DNA of 64,000 nt from Cryptomeria japonica (Eukaryota > Streptophyta > Pinopsida > Cupressales > Cupressaceae), in contig NW_026729199.1 in the NCBI RefSeq assembly GCF_030272615.1, positions 83,462-147,461 of the forward strand, written 5' to 3'. The position numbers and the translations under genes are program-made. Positions 12,791 through 25,173 of this stretch are shown in pieces; position 1 is the first letter of the stretch; each line of letters starts with the position of its first letter. Under the pieces are notes generated by a model that was given only the letters and a program-made list of their open reading frames with translations, made no database searches and was not told where the DNA came from.

Positions 12791-13735
12791 AAATGTGTCA
12801 ATTGTTTACCTCAACTTTTAGAATTAACTACTTTCATTGTAAATTAGATTAGATCCATCTAAGAACTTCATCATTGTTTATGAATTGCATGCACTTTATG
12901 CTCCATCATATTCAATTTCCTCTTGACTCATTTTAGCATCTACAAATTAATTTTTATTTATCTATCAAAAGTAAGAACGATTTCCTCTAACCAGGGATAC
13001 AATGATGAAAATGTCTATTGTACTTAGTAATTTTATTATTGTTGTTTATCACATTAATATGCAACAATGAACATGAGACAAGTAAATGGGTAGCTAAAAC
13101 AACTATAAAGAGAATATAAGAAAGAACCAAGATTAGGTATGTAATGTGTATATTGTAATGAAACAACTATAGAAGGTTGATTAGGATGAATGAGTAGAAT
13201 GGATAAGAGTAATATTTGTTTGAGGCTACTTGCACCACAATGCACATATTGTAGTTTCATATTGTAGAGTAATCTTTTGTAGAATGAGAGTCTTTAGAAT
13301 GGTGAAAAAAATGGATTACAAGTGCAATATGATCAAAAGGTTTGTTGAGATAGATTTTACCTCATGTTGGAAAATTTGTACTGTAATGAAGACACATTTT
13401 GTAACATTTGCCTTATGATCAAAATAGAAGGTAAATAAGTTTGTAAAACAATGCAATGTGATGATCGAGTGAAATTAATGGTGGGTGGTGGAATATTATG
13501 CTAGATAGGAAGTGGAAGGGATTGGCTAGTGGTATGGTGTGATACTATATGAGGGATATTTTGAGAAATTAAATTGAGAATAGAGGAAGGTGAGATATAA
13601 GAATATTGATTAATATAATTCTCACCTAAAATCTAAAACTTATGTGAGTAGAATTACCATTAAGTGCATCAATAGACATGATGGAAGAAATGAATGTAAG
13701 AATCAAAGGTACAATCAGGGGTATAGATATCTGCC
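12791..13735. other. AT-rich spacer
   Basis: No gene, RNA or repeat recognised. Short open frames near 13054-13418 have no visible domain. Confidence 0.4.
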
Positions 13736-16643
13736 CAAATTTAAAAAAGGACTTTGATTTCTTAGTTAGACCTTGGTTTGAAGTAGAAACTTGTAGTGGG
13801 AACTAATCAAATCTAGTGTACAACAAAATTTGAGAGAGACATCAACCTTCGATATGATGTGGATTTTATTTTTTCTCTAAAATTAAATTTTGAAACTTAT
13901 TGCAATGTATATTATGAAATACAAATTTAATAGATTAAGGATAAGAAATAGGCAAACTAATTAAGAATATTTAATATGATGAAATAAGGTTATATATTAA
14001 TTGGACATATTAAATTGACAAAATAAAGGGAAGAGAAAATTATATAAATTTTTTCTTGTTAAAACTAAATCTATTGAAAAATTAATAAAATTAGAAGGAA
14101 AATAGATAACCAATCATATTTCCATGCATTTACAATTTCTTAAAAGATAGTGAAATGCTAGTCAAGATTCATGGTGGTTTTGACAAGGACAGCTCCCCAA
14201 ACCCTAGGATAAGGTATATATGATATTAATGAAATATTTTACTCTATAATGAAGGTTCAAATGTCTCTAATTTTACCATATTTTCCTACTTAACCATTTC
14301 CATGATAAGGCTACTATCATCTTCCTATTTTATCTATTTTTAGTTTTAGAAGCTTCAATTAAAGAAGCCTTGGATTTACGATCCATAAACCTCCAATCCT
14401 ACTTCACCACAAACTTATCATTCATCTCTATCAATTTTAACTAGCCCTTTGCCCTTTAAATCTCATAAGGAAATAGTTGTTGAGAAAAAATCAATAAGCT
14501 ATGTCTCCTCTTGCTCCTCCCATGGAGTAATTTGGTGGAAAAAATTAAAATTGATGTACTAAAGGTAAAAAGAAAATTACAATGACGTAGTTCACTCTTC
14601 AAATGTTCCATTTTCCTCCCAAAAGTAAGTTAATTTTTTTCATTTTGCAAACCTCTCCTAACCACATCCTTAGTGCCTCTAGTAAGCGTATCCCTATTGT
14701 CCCCATGATTTCTAATTCCTCTTAAATTCCCAACTCCTCTCAAAAAATGGAATCCAACAATCTCTATAGACTCAAAATTAGCCCCTTTATTTGGGCCATG
14801 GTAAAAGGGGCTACTTTAGAAAATCCAAAACTTATTAAAATAAAAAAGAAAAAATGTCTCAATTCAGTTCTATGTAGATGCAATCCATTTTGATGAGGAA
14901 ATGGCTTGAACGAATAATCTTGAGGATAGGGAGGACAATGTTGTCATTGTTGTGAGTACCCACCCAAGGAGACCTAATGAACTAGTTGTCTATACCAAGA
15001 CTTATGCAAATCAAGATAAGATAAACAATGGGGTCAAGGTTGCTATGGATATCGAAAGTGATGAAGAGTTGATCCAAGACTTATACAAATCAAGGTGAGT
15101 TAAAGAATGTGGCATGTCTAACAAGGATATCAAAACTAAAGAAGTGTTGAAGTACACTAAGGAGACTAATAATGACTTTAACAATGTGGGTGTTAGCTTC
15201 TTCCTAAAGATGAATGAGTCAGACTGCACCAGTAGGAAATTGCCCCTACTAGAAAATCCACTCATCTTTTGCATTGCAACAACTCAAAATGCAACATGAA
15301 AATAGAGAAGCTCAATAACATGAAAGCCAAAGTTGCTAACCTAGAATTAAAGATGGTCTTGATCTCTCTAAGCTCAACTCTAAGGTTATGCATGGGTATG
15401 TGATAATACTCAATTTTTTATAGGAGAGAGAATTCAAGAAGCTTAGAGATTAAAAAGGTGCAATCACAAGGGGTATTTTGATAAAAGAATTTTTTTCTAT
15501 TTAGCTACTATTTTTAGTAATATATTTTCTATAGACAATTATCCTAATGTGGTGCTATTAAAAATTATATTGATGTGATATTAAAGTGTTGTTAGTGGCT
15601 TGTTGGTCATTTGGTTAATTATGTGAGCTTTTTGTTTCTAAGAGCGAGCACCTTAGTTTTTTTTTAATTATTATGATAATATATGTCTTACTCATTTCAA
15701 TTGAGATAATTCCATATAAATACCCAATACATTTCATTTGTTATATATTGGACCACATAGAGTACTGTATTGCTAACAACCTAGCCTTAACTTTTAGGTT
15801 GAACTATTTGTTTTAGCATTGAGTTTTCACCCAATTATTACTTTTGCTAAAAACGTTGCTATCAATAAGATAGAGTTTCTCAACTCTTAGCACCAAATAT
15901 TTTATATGTTCACAATTGTGAATAAGATAGCACCTCAACAAATTTTAGGAAGATGGATTTGTAGTATGCTACATAATAAATGGTTAATTTGAATCAATAG
16001 AATTGAGATTTCATTTATTATCCAACATACCCATATGTATGTAATCTTATATACATTATATCTTCTTCCTCCATCATTATTTCTTTCCTTAAAAAGAGTG
16101 AATGTTCTTGTAAAAAACTGATATATACTCTCCACTAAATTTCTAGATGCAATATATTTTGGTGAATAAGTCCAAATCCTTTCCTTATGATAGGTTAAAA
16201 CATTCTAAATGTTATTGTGATTTCCCACGTTCACAATGATAACATAATTGATCCAACTTATTTCCTGTGATTGATGAAAATATGAATTATTTATTAAGCA
16301 TGATTTGATTTACAACACTATACATTCTAGAAAATTATTAAAGTTTCTAGTGAAATATTGTGTACTTTAGAAATGTAGTGCCACAAATTAGATCATGATT
16401 CCAAGTGTCACATCAATTTTGTTTCTAGAAAGGTAATTTAAAACATGTACCCCATTGTAGAGTGAAATCCCACCTCTATAATTTTGAAAGTGTCTTTTCA
16501 CTTTTTACCTAATTTTATTTCAATTGAATAAATAGATTTTTTTTTTTAAACATTCCATCGATATGAAATATGACATGACTCCTAACTTTCACTGATTATA
16601 TTTAAAACATATTATATAGTTATACTTTAGTAGTTATATTAGT
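13736..16643 (+). repeat. 2.9-kb direct repeat, copy A (partner 20770-23640)
   Basis: Similarity to copy B is collinear from caaatttaaa (13736) to ttatatta (about 16643). Both copies carry a coding-like stretch on the plus strand (here about 14860-15290). It has matching motifs: IQFYVDAIHFDEEMA, then NNLEDREDNVV, then SDEELIQD, with stops between. Copy B reads VQFYVDEVHFDDETV and NNLEDR at the same places. Product unknown. No TG/CA ends or primer-binding site were seen, so it is not clearly an LTR. Confidence 0.85.
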
Positions 16644-17358
16644 TCTTGCACATGGCAGGATACTTATGAATTCATTGTGTTCAGTTTTTCTATCAATTTG
16701 ATATCTTAATTCTTATCATATCAAATGTCCCATCCTATTAAATTCTCATACCATGTCATAAATTATTTTCCTTTCAAAAGGAGCTTTGCAAATTTTTAAA
16801 ATTGATACAAAGATCAACTATATTTAATAAATAGCAAATAACAATATGATTTAGTTTAAATGACCAGTACACTTCTTTGAAGTAGATGACACGTGGCCTC
16901 TTAGAGATTGCGCTAACTTGGCTAATTACTAACACTATTTACAATTTTTATATTTGACTAATAGTTTTAATAGCTATTTAGTAATCTATGAGGTTTCCAC
17001 ATTTCATTCTACATTCTCTTTATTATTTCTAGATTCGATTGTGTCTATATTATTTATCATCACAGAGATAGATAAAAAATATAGACATAATTGAATCCAA
17101 AAAGAATTAAGAACTATTTAGTATTTTTACTTCTAGACTCTTCATAGTGCACAAATTCCTACTACGTTAATAATGTTTTATGAAGAAACTTGAAAAGGAT
17201 TTTTATGCCATCGTTTGATCGGGCATGAATATAAACCCCTCTTAGCAAATGTTTTTCCAATTCAATTACCTTGCATTCAAAATGAACTTCTAAGAAAGAT
17301 TATTTCCTTATAGTCATACCCATTGCCTTGTGTGTCTGTGTGTCTGTGTGTATATACA

Positions 17359-17434
<76 letters not shown>

Positions 17435-18594
17435 GGGAGGGGGGGTGTGTGTACCTTAATATTAAACATTAATAAATATGTTCTCATGAAATTTTTATGA
17501 AATCAAGTTTGTGTGAAAAGAATTATTATAAAAAATTGTAATTATAAATTATTTAGTTTTTGTGTATTTAATTTATATAAAAGTTTTTATTTTTAAATTT
17601 ATTAAAATAAAAATATTTTAATTATTTGATCAATATTATTTTCTTAAAAATATAAAAGAAAAAGAATATTTTTTACATTTATACCATAAATTTTTATTTT
17701 TATTTTTTTAAACTTGTATTTCAATATGAAAACGAATTTATAGACATTTATCACATTAATAATATGTTTTAATTTCATAAATTATTTGGTTTAGTCCAGA
17801 TTATGAAAAGTATTTACTATTATTATAATAATATATTATTGCTCTTATATTCATATTGCTTACTATTTGTATTAGTTATTAATTAGATGTTCTAGTCATC
17901 TTTCCATAAACATTTTTAGTCACAACAAGTTGAATGTTTGTAATTTTAAGTGTGAATTGATTAAATTATTATATTCATTTGGTTTAATTATTTTTATATA
18001 AGATTGTTTCAATGATAATGCAAACTTTTGTTAGATATATTATTTGTGGTTAATTATACATTAGTATTTTTGTTGAGATAGGAAGATGGATATATAGAGA
18101 ATTGACTATCTTTTATATTTGATATATTGATGGCATGAAGTTGTAGCTATGATGGTACTCCCTGATTTGAGGTATGGCTTGATTGAATGAATTAATTTTT
18201 GTGTGGTCTATATTCTAGTTGGTATGAGTAAAGAAGCTACTCAAAGTCTTTGTTATCATTTAAAAAATTTATTTGTGTTCATTTAAATATTTTTTCATGT
18301 TTTAGTCATTGTTGATATGGTTCACCTTACCATATCTTTTTTCTTCCATATGTGGCATGTTGAAGGATGTGTGAAGGTTTTTCCTGGTACTGGTTATCAT
18401 GGTTCCTTTTGTAGGTGTGTTGTTGGAGCATGAGAGAGTGATTAGTATTCAAATGGTACATGGATGGCTAAATAATTATTTTCCCTTATATATGATTCAC
18501 ATGGGTGTATTTATAATGTATGATGTCAAGTGAGAGAATGTTATTAATAACTTGTCATGCAACTTGTAAATGCTATGTCATGTTCCTTGGATTG
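16644..18594. other. AT-rich spacer
   Basis: No gene found. It contains a compound microsatellite at 17329-17446 and otherwise very AT-rich DNA. Confidence 0.45.
17329..17446. repeat. Compound microsatellite (TGTGTC)n, (TG)n, (GA)n
   Basis: Starts with tgtgtctgtgtgtctgtgtg, passes through a tatatacatacatg interruption, then a run of about 20 TG units, then about 15 GA units ending in a G-rich stretch. Confidence 0.95.
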
Positions 18595-19645
18595 AACATC
18601 CTTGGATAGTGTCCCTAAGAACTTAGGTATGTAACTTAGCTCAAGGTGTTGGATTTTAGAACAATTTCCTAAGGAATTTGGTATGTTTCCACTAAGCTCA
18701 TTACCCCCTAAAATAAGTCCTTACAGATTGATGAGCATTCCCAATTCAAAAGGAATAGTTCCTGTAAAATGATTGTCCGAGAGTATGAGTCCCTCTAATT
18801 TAGAACAATTTCCTAAGGAATTTGGTATGTTTCCACTAAGCTCATTTCTCCATAGGTGAAGTTTTTGCAAATTGATCAGCATCCCCAATTCCAAAGGAAT
18901 GGTTCCTGAAAAATGATTGTTCCTGGCAACTGATTTTCATTGAGCTTGAGGTCCTTAGTTGGGTTAGATTGCCTATTTCATGAGGAATAGAACCTGTGAG
19001 ATTATTGGCTAGCAATTGCAAGACAACCAAGTTTGACAAGTTTCCTATGGAAGAAGGGATGCTGCCCGACAACTGATTAGCATAGAGGTAGAGCCAACGT
19101 AGCTGGGTGAGCATGCCTATTTCAGGAGGAATAGGTCCATGAAGATTATTACTTGACAAGTCCAGGTGCAGTAAGGTTGAGAGGTTTTTGAGAGAGGGCA
19201 GAATTATACCTGTAAAATAGTTGTCAAGACACAATAAAAACTTCAACCCTGTCAACTTACCCAGCTCATCGGGAATACTGCCATGCAGTTGATTGTAGTT
19301 GAGATACAGTTGAACAAGAGCCGTGAGATTCCCGAGCGCGAGAGAAATGACGCCCTGTAAACCCTTAGCTGTGAAATCCAGCATAACCACTTGCTGCGAA
19401 TTAGGAGAGCAGAGGACACCGGTCCAATTACACATTGGAATAGTGGTATTCCAATTTGCTAAGGCATTATTGGGGTCGGAGGTGATTGTAGCTTTAACTG
19501 TCAAAAGAGATAGCTGGTCAGGAGGAGCAGAAGGTTGGACTAGAGTTGAGAATGAAGAGGGCAACAACAACATTACTAGAAATACTAAGTATTCCATTTT
19601 CATGAAATAGCGAATATGAGGATTCATAATCTCTAATTCTCGCAA
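18595..19645 (-). pseudogene. LRR receptor-like protein pseudogene
   Basis: On the minus strand a frame of 267 codons opens at 19645, but the ancestral start is probably the internal MKMEY (19603). A hydrophobic signal peptide follows, then the LRR N-terminal cap (LLTVKATITSDPNNALANWN, MCNWTGVLC) and about six plant-type LRRs (LDLSSNNLHGPIPPEIGMLT, LYLYANQLSGSIPSSIGNL). After GNLTQLR a frameshift garbles the tail. More LRRs (LINLQKLHLWRNELSGNIP) are readable downstream in other frames to about 18600, with further shifts and stops. It is a paralogue of the gene at 58115-59995 and shares its TATA region. No kinase part was seen. Confidence 0.9.
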
Positions 19646-19663
19646 AAGCCTCGGTGTATGTGC

Positions 19664-19670
19664 TTATATA
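19664..19670 (-). promoter_or_regulatory. TATA box of the LRR pseudogene
   Basis: The minus strand reads gatatataagcacatacacc, ending in caccgaggc. The intact LRR gene has ttatataagtacatacaccg at the matching place, so the promoter-proximal sequence is shared. Confidence 0.65.
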
Positions 19671-19679
19671 TCACCAAGA

Positions 19680-20769
19680 GGTCGAGCACCAGCAAGACCA
19701 TGCTAACCCTAACTTCCAGTTCTCGTTGAACAATTATTATTTCATTCGTTATTTTCGGTAATGTAATAAATAATTCTAGAAAAGTAGGCTTCATCCAATT
19801 AACAAGGAATGTTGTAACAGTGTTACGATATGTATTTGGAATTAGGATATGTATTTTGAATTAGGATTAGGTAGGATTAGTAATTTGATGTTGTATTCAT
19901 TTGATGAGAGCACACAATTTGTATGTGACTATCTATAATAGATTGTTTGGAATAGAAAGAAAAGTGCGACATTTAGAAGAGAATATGTACAAATTACCAC
20001 TATAAAAGGATAAATTCAATACATTAGTATCATCCCTTATTAATATTACAAATAAATTGTAGTTCTCACAATCATGTACTCAATTATGTAAGGTATATCA
20101 TCAAGACAACCAATTTATGATATAAATGTAACACAACCTCAACACATTGATGGCACTTACATTGAACCTTAAAACGTGATACCAAAAATACACACTAGAA
20201 AGTTTGATGGAAATGATTTGATCTCCTGGATTAACCACATGGAGATTTTTCTTGATGGAAATGATTTGATCTCCTTGATTAACCACATGGAGATTTTTCT
20301 TATATATATCAATTCTATTGGGGTAGGCCATAATGACATCACTATATTTCAAACTTAAACAATTCATTTGGTATCAATGAATATGTAGTAAAAAACAAAG
20401 ACTTTCAATGTCACTTAGTTTTTACATAAGAGCCCCAAATACACTATAATAATAATGTGACAAAAACTACATTAATCAATTTGCAAATCTACAAACAAAC
20501 TTAATCAATAATTATATTTAATAAATAAAAGTAAATAGTACAATTTCGTTCTAATCACATATAAAGAAATTTGTGTAGTCAAAAAATTATATGTATTTAT
20601 ATTCTAATAGTTTAAACAAGATAATATATTTTTTTCCAACTCGTATAAAGAAAAAAAAAAAGGACTCAAAATAAAAATATTACAATTACCAAAGATTCTT
20701 CCATTTCCTCATTTAGTTACCAAGATTGAAGAAGAGGAAAAAAAGTTGGATCTTTGAACCACATCTATT
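19680..20769. other. Spacer with remains of an LTR retroelement
   Basis: Mostly AT-rich. 19820-20100 contains repeated ggaattaggatatgtatt-like stretches and a TATA-like tataaaagg, which could be an old LTR just before the gag-like fragment at 20176. No paired LTR was found. Confidence 0.35.
20176..20358 (+). pseudogene. Retrotransposon gag-like fragment with an in-frame 48-bp duplication
   Basis: A 60-codon frame reads IHTRKFDGNDLISWINHMEI and then repeats DGNDLISLINHMEIFL. KFDG..LISWI..ME is typical of the N-terminus of plant retrotransposon gag. The 48-bp unit (start 20206 and 20254) is nearly identical in both copies and keeps the frame. It is truncated on both sides. Confidence 0.6.
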
Positions 20770-23640
20770 CAAATTGAAACAAGGACTTCGATTTCTTAGT
20801 TGGACCTGGATTTGAAATAGAATCTTGTAGTGGGAACTAATCAAATCGAGCATGCAACAAAATTTGAGAGAGACACCAACCTTCAATAGGATGTGGATTT
20901 TTTTTAGTATAAAAATAAATTTTAAGATTTATTCTAATTTATATTATGAAATATAAATTTAATAGATTAAGGGTAAGAAATAAGAAAACCAACTAAGAAG
21001 AATTTAGTGGATGAATTAAGATGATAGATTAATTGGACATAGTAAGTTATGAAATAAATGGAAGAAAAAACTATACAAAGTTTTTTTGTTAAAGCAAACA
21101 TATTGAAAATCATAAATAAAATAAGAAGAAAAATAGATAATCAATCATATTTCCATGCATTTAAATTTCTTATAAGATGGTGACATGTTGGTCGAGCTTT
21201 ATGGTGGTTTTGACAATGACAAGCTCCCCAAACCCTAAAATAAGATATATGTGACATTAATGAAATATTTTATTCTAGAAAGAAGTTTCAAATGACTCTA
21301 TTTTAACCATTGTTTCCTACTTAACCATTTCCATGAAAATGCTACTATCAACTTCCCATTTTATCTATTTTCTTTTTTAGAAGCTTTAGTTAAATGGGCA
21401 TTGGATTTATCATCCAAAAACCTCCAATCCTGCTCCATGAAGCACTTATAATTCATCTCTATCATTTTTAGCTAGCTCTTTGCCCTCTAAATCTCTTAAG
21501 AAAATAGTTGTTTAGAAAAATTGACAAACCATCTCTCCTATTGCTCCTCCTGTACGAAAATTTGGTGGCAAAAATTAAAATCCAGATGAAAAGAAAATTA
21601 CAATGACACAGTTCACTCTTCAAATTTTTCCTTCTCCTCCCAAAGATGAGCTAAAAATTGTCATCCTGCTTAACCACCCATAACCACATTCTTAGTGCCT
21701 CTAATAAGTCTAGCCCCATTGGCCCCATACTTTCTAATTCGCCAAGAAATCCAACTCCTCTCAAAAAATGGAAGCAAAGAGTCTTGTGAACTCAAGATTA
21801 GCCCCATTATTTAGGCCCTACCTAAAAGGGGCTGCTTTGGAAAGTCTAAAAATTATTTTAAAAAAAATTAAAAATGCCTTAGTTCAGTTCTATGTAGACG
21901 AAGTCCATTTTGATGATGAAACAGTTTAAAGCAATAATCTTGAGGATAGGTAGGACAATGTTGTCGATGTGGTGAGTACCCATCCGAATGGATCTAATGA
22001 ACTAGTTGATCATACCAAGACATATAAAATTTAATATGAGTTAAACGATGTGGTGAAGGCTAGGGAGGATATCGAAAGTGATGAAGAGTTGACCCAAGAC
22101 GAATTAAATGATGTGGCGAAGTCTAACGAGGATATCAAATGTGATGAAGAGTTGAAGTACACTGGAGAAACTATAATAACTTCAACAATGTGTGTGTTAG
22201 CTTCTTCCTAAAGATGAATAAGCCAGACTTTTCCAGTAGGGGCATTGCCCCTATTGGCGAATCCGATCATCTGCCAAAGTTGCTAACCTAGAAGCAAAGA
22301 TGGTCTTAATCTCTCTAAGTTCACCTGTAAGGTTATGCATGGGTCTGTGATAATTCTCAGTATACTATAGGAGAAGGAATTCAAGAAGCTTAGAGATGAA
22401 GAAGGTGCAAGTTCAAGCATCCACAAGGGGTTGTTTATATTCTTCACACAAGACTGGGCCAGTTATTTTGATAATTTTTTATTGTTTTGTTTAGCTATTA
22501 TTTTTAATAATATATTTTCTATAGACAATGATATTAATGTGATGTTATGAAAAATGATACTGATGTGATGTTAATGTGGTGTTAGTTATTTTTGGTTATT
22601 TCGTTAATTATGTGAACTTTTTGTTTTTATGAGCTAGCAGCTTAGTTTTTTCGCTTATTATTATGAAAACATATTTCTTATTTGTTCTAATTGAGAGAAT
22701 TCCATATAAATACCCGATAAATTTCATTTGTTATATCTGATCACGTGGACTACTCTATTTCCACAAACCTAGCCTTCACAATTAGGTTGATCATTAGTTC
22801 TAGCATTACTTTTGCATCCAATAATTACTTTCCCTAAAAAAATTCTATCAATAAGATAGAGTTTCTCAACTCTTAGCATCAAATCTTTATATGTTAACAA
22901 TTGTGAATAAGATAGCACCTCAACAAATTTTATGAAGAGGGATTTGTGGTATGCTATATAATAGATGGCTAATTTGAATCAACTGACATGGGATTTCATT
23001 CACTCTCCAGCATTTCCATATGCATATACTCTTATTTGCATTGTATCTACTTCCTTCATTATTATTTATTCCTTTAAAAATAGTGAATGTTCATGTAAAA
23101 ATAAATTGATATATACTCGATACTACATTTCTAGATACAATATATTTTGGTGAATAACTCCAACTCATTTTCTTATGATAGGAAAACATTCTAAATTCTA
23201 TTGTGATCTCTCACTTTCACAATGATAACATAATTGATCTAGCTTCTTTTGTGTGATTGATGAAAATATGAATTATTTATTAAGCGTGATTCAATGTACA
23301 ACACTAATAATTTTAAATCATTATTAAAGTTTCTTGCAAAACATTATGTACTTTAGAAATTAGTGCCACAAATTAGATCGTGATTCGAAGTTTCAAACCA
23401 ATTTTATTTCTAGAAAAGTAATTTAAAACATGAGGATTCAAGGCCTACCCTATTGTAGAGTGAAATCTCACCTCTTTAATGTTGAGTTTGTCTTTTTCAC
23501 TTTTTATCTAATTTTATTTCAATTTAATTTTGAATAAATAAAAAAAAACCATTCGATCGACTTGACCTATGACGTGATTCCTGACTTTCACTAATTATAT
23601 TTAAAAAATAAAATATGATTATACTTTAATAGTTATATTA
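20770..23640 (+). repeat. 2.9-kb direct repeat, copy B (partner 13736-16643)
   Basis: Collinear with copy A, in the same orientation, about 7 kb apart. The coding-like stretch lies at about 21870-22300, with SDEELTQDELNDVAKSNEDI showing a short internal duplication compared with copy A. The LRR pseudogene lies between the two copies. Confidence 0.85.
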
Positions 23641-24520
23641 TGTAAATATTATATATCATAAAATATGTTATATTAATTTTAAAAATATATAAATACCAAC
23701 ATTTATTTAAATAGGTTACGTAACCAGACCCTAGAATCGATCGGATTGGGAGAATTTGCTAGAATATTTATTAGGTGAAATAAAATTTAGAGCATTTTTG
23801 TCCTGTGAAAAATTGAAAAATGTGGCAGACTTGGTCTTCTTTTGCTTCCTTATTTACCGCAGTGGACCCTGATTTGAAATATTTCTCATGTCAATTAATT
23901 TGAGGAAGCAGATCACCACCATTACCATTTTCAATTTTTCTTTCGTTTTTCATAGCCTCTGCTGTTCGACCAAATTTCTACGTTATTGTTTTGACCTTTT
24001 GTAGAAAGATAAGCATAAATTTTGGCTTGGGAAGTACAATAGTTTGATGGGACAAAGGTTTAACACGATTGTTTCGGCCTTTCCTGTTCGGCAATTTCTA
24101 TACTATGAAGGACGATAGTTTGATTGGAAAATAAACTTCAACGATGACTCAATTGCGATTTATTAGGAGCAATGACAACCTCAATAAGTGGAAGAAAAGC
24201 ACCATTATTACAGTTTCCAAATATTTTTCAAAGTTTTAACTTTTCCTAGTCTTTGGTCTTTCCTAGTCTTTCGATCTAATTTCTACACTATTCCTAAATT
24301 TTCGCCTCTTCTGGCCCGCTATTCCACACAATTTATGCTGTGCAGCGCTATTTGCGGGAAGGACAATAATTTAAAACACCAGGTTTTATTATTTCATGTT
24401 CTATGGTAACCTTAACTCGTCTTAGAAAAGCGATTATGTTGTGGTCGGGTAAAGCGAATATATCGGGGTAAAGCGAATATAGCGAGACACATATGCTACA
24501 CTTGAAAAAAGAAAAAACTC

Positions 24521-24640
24521 ATTCTTGTACGTTTAATAAATGATATATCATTTCTCCTTCTTGTACATTTAATATATGATATGTCATTTCTCCTTCTTGT
24601 GTTTATACATTTTATATATGATATTTATTTAAATTCAAAC
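24521..24640 (+). repeat. Short tandem repeat, about 37-bp unit, 3 copies
   Basis: Units begin ttcttgtacgtttaataaat, ttcttgtacatttaatatat and ttcttgtgtttatacatttt; each continues with gatatatcat or a variant. Confidence 0.7.
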
Positions 24641-24719
24641 AAAATATTATTAAAATATGATGTCTCTATGACACTTAGGAACTATGTCATCTACCGCTGC
24701 AATATGGGAGGATGCTCAG

Positions 24720-24790
24720 GAGGATGGGGATGGCAGGGATTTGGGGAAGGGGGCCCAGCCCGTGAGGTTGCAGGGGCCATCCCCATCCTC
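24720..24790. repeat. GC-rich hairpin with 15-bp perfect arms
   Basis: gaggatggggatggc (24720-24734) is the exact reverse complement of gccatccccatcctc (24776-24790), with a 41-base loop, inside very AT-rich DNA. Confidence 0.8.
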
Positions 24791-25108
24791 TTTTTTTAAT
24801 TAAAAAAAATGGAGCTAAACTATTAAAATAAATTTATAATTTAAAATTAAATTAAATTAATACAATTTATATTAAAATAAAATTATATTATATTTAATTA
24901 AAATGAATAAAAGTATAAAATAAAATATTTTAAAAATTAATATAATATTAATAAATTATAATGATTAAATTTAAAATAAATTTATATAATATTATAATTA
25001 GCAATCACACCTTGGTGTGCAGTGGGTATACCGAAGCGTTGCAAAAGATCAAGTAGATAAATTTGTAGTCAACTTTTTGTATAGATTTGTGTTGTGCATG
25101 GGATCGCT

Positions 25109-25130
25109 AGGTATATATATATATATATAT

Positions 25131-25170
<40 letters not shown>
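25109..25170. repeat. Microsatellite (TA)n(GA)n
   Basis: A tatata run of about 11 units, then acagagag and about 18 GA units ending in gaggagg. Confidence 0.95.

Positions 25171-25173
<3 letters not shown>

Noticed and set aside
19323-19610. Plus-strand open frame over the LRR pseudogene (and 58228-58485, minus strand, over the LRR gene)
   Set aside because: They are antisense shadows of the LRR coding sequence.
13736-23640. The 2.9-kb direct repeats as LTRs of one element
   Set aside because: No TG/CA ends, primer-binding site or retroelement genes between them; the interior holds an LRR pseudogene on the opposite strand.
25003-25060. Similarity of cacaccttggtgtgcagtgg to the stretch near 60768 as a SINE family
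   Set aside because: Only about 30 bases are alike, and no A/B-box promoter or 3' tail could be shown.
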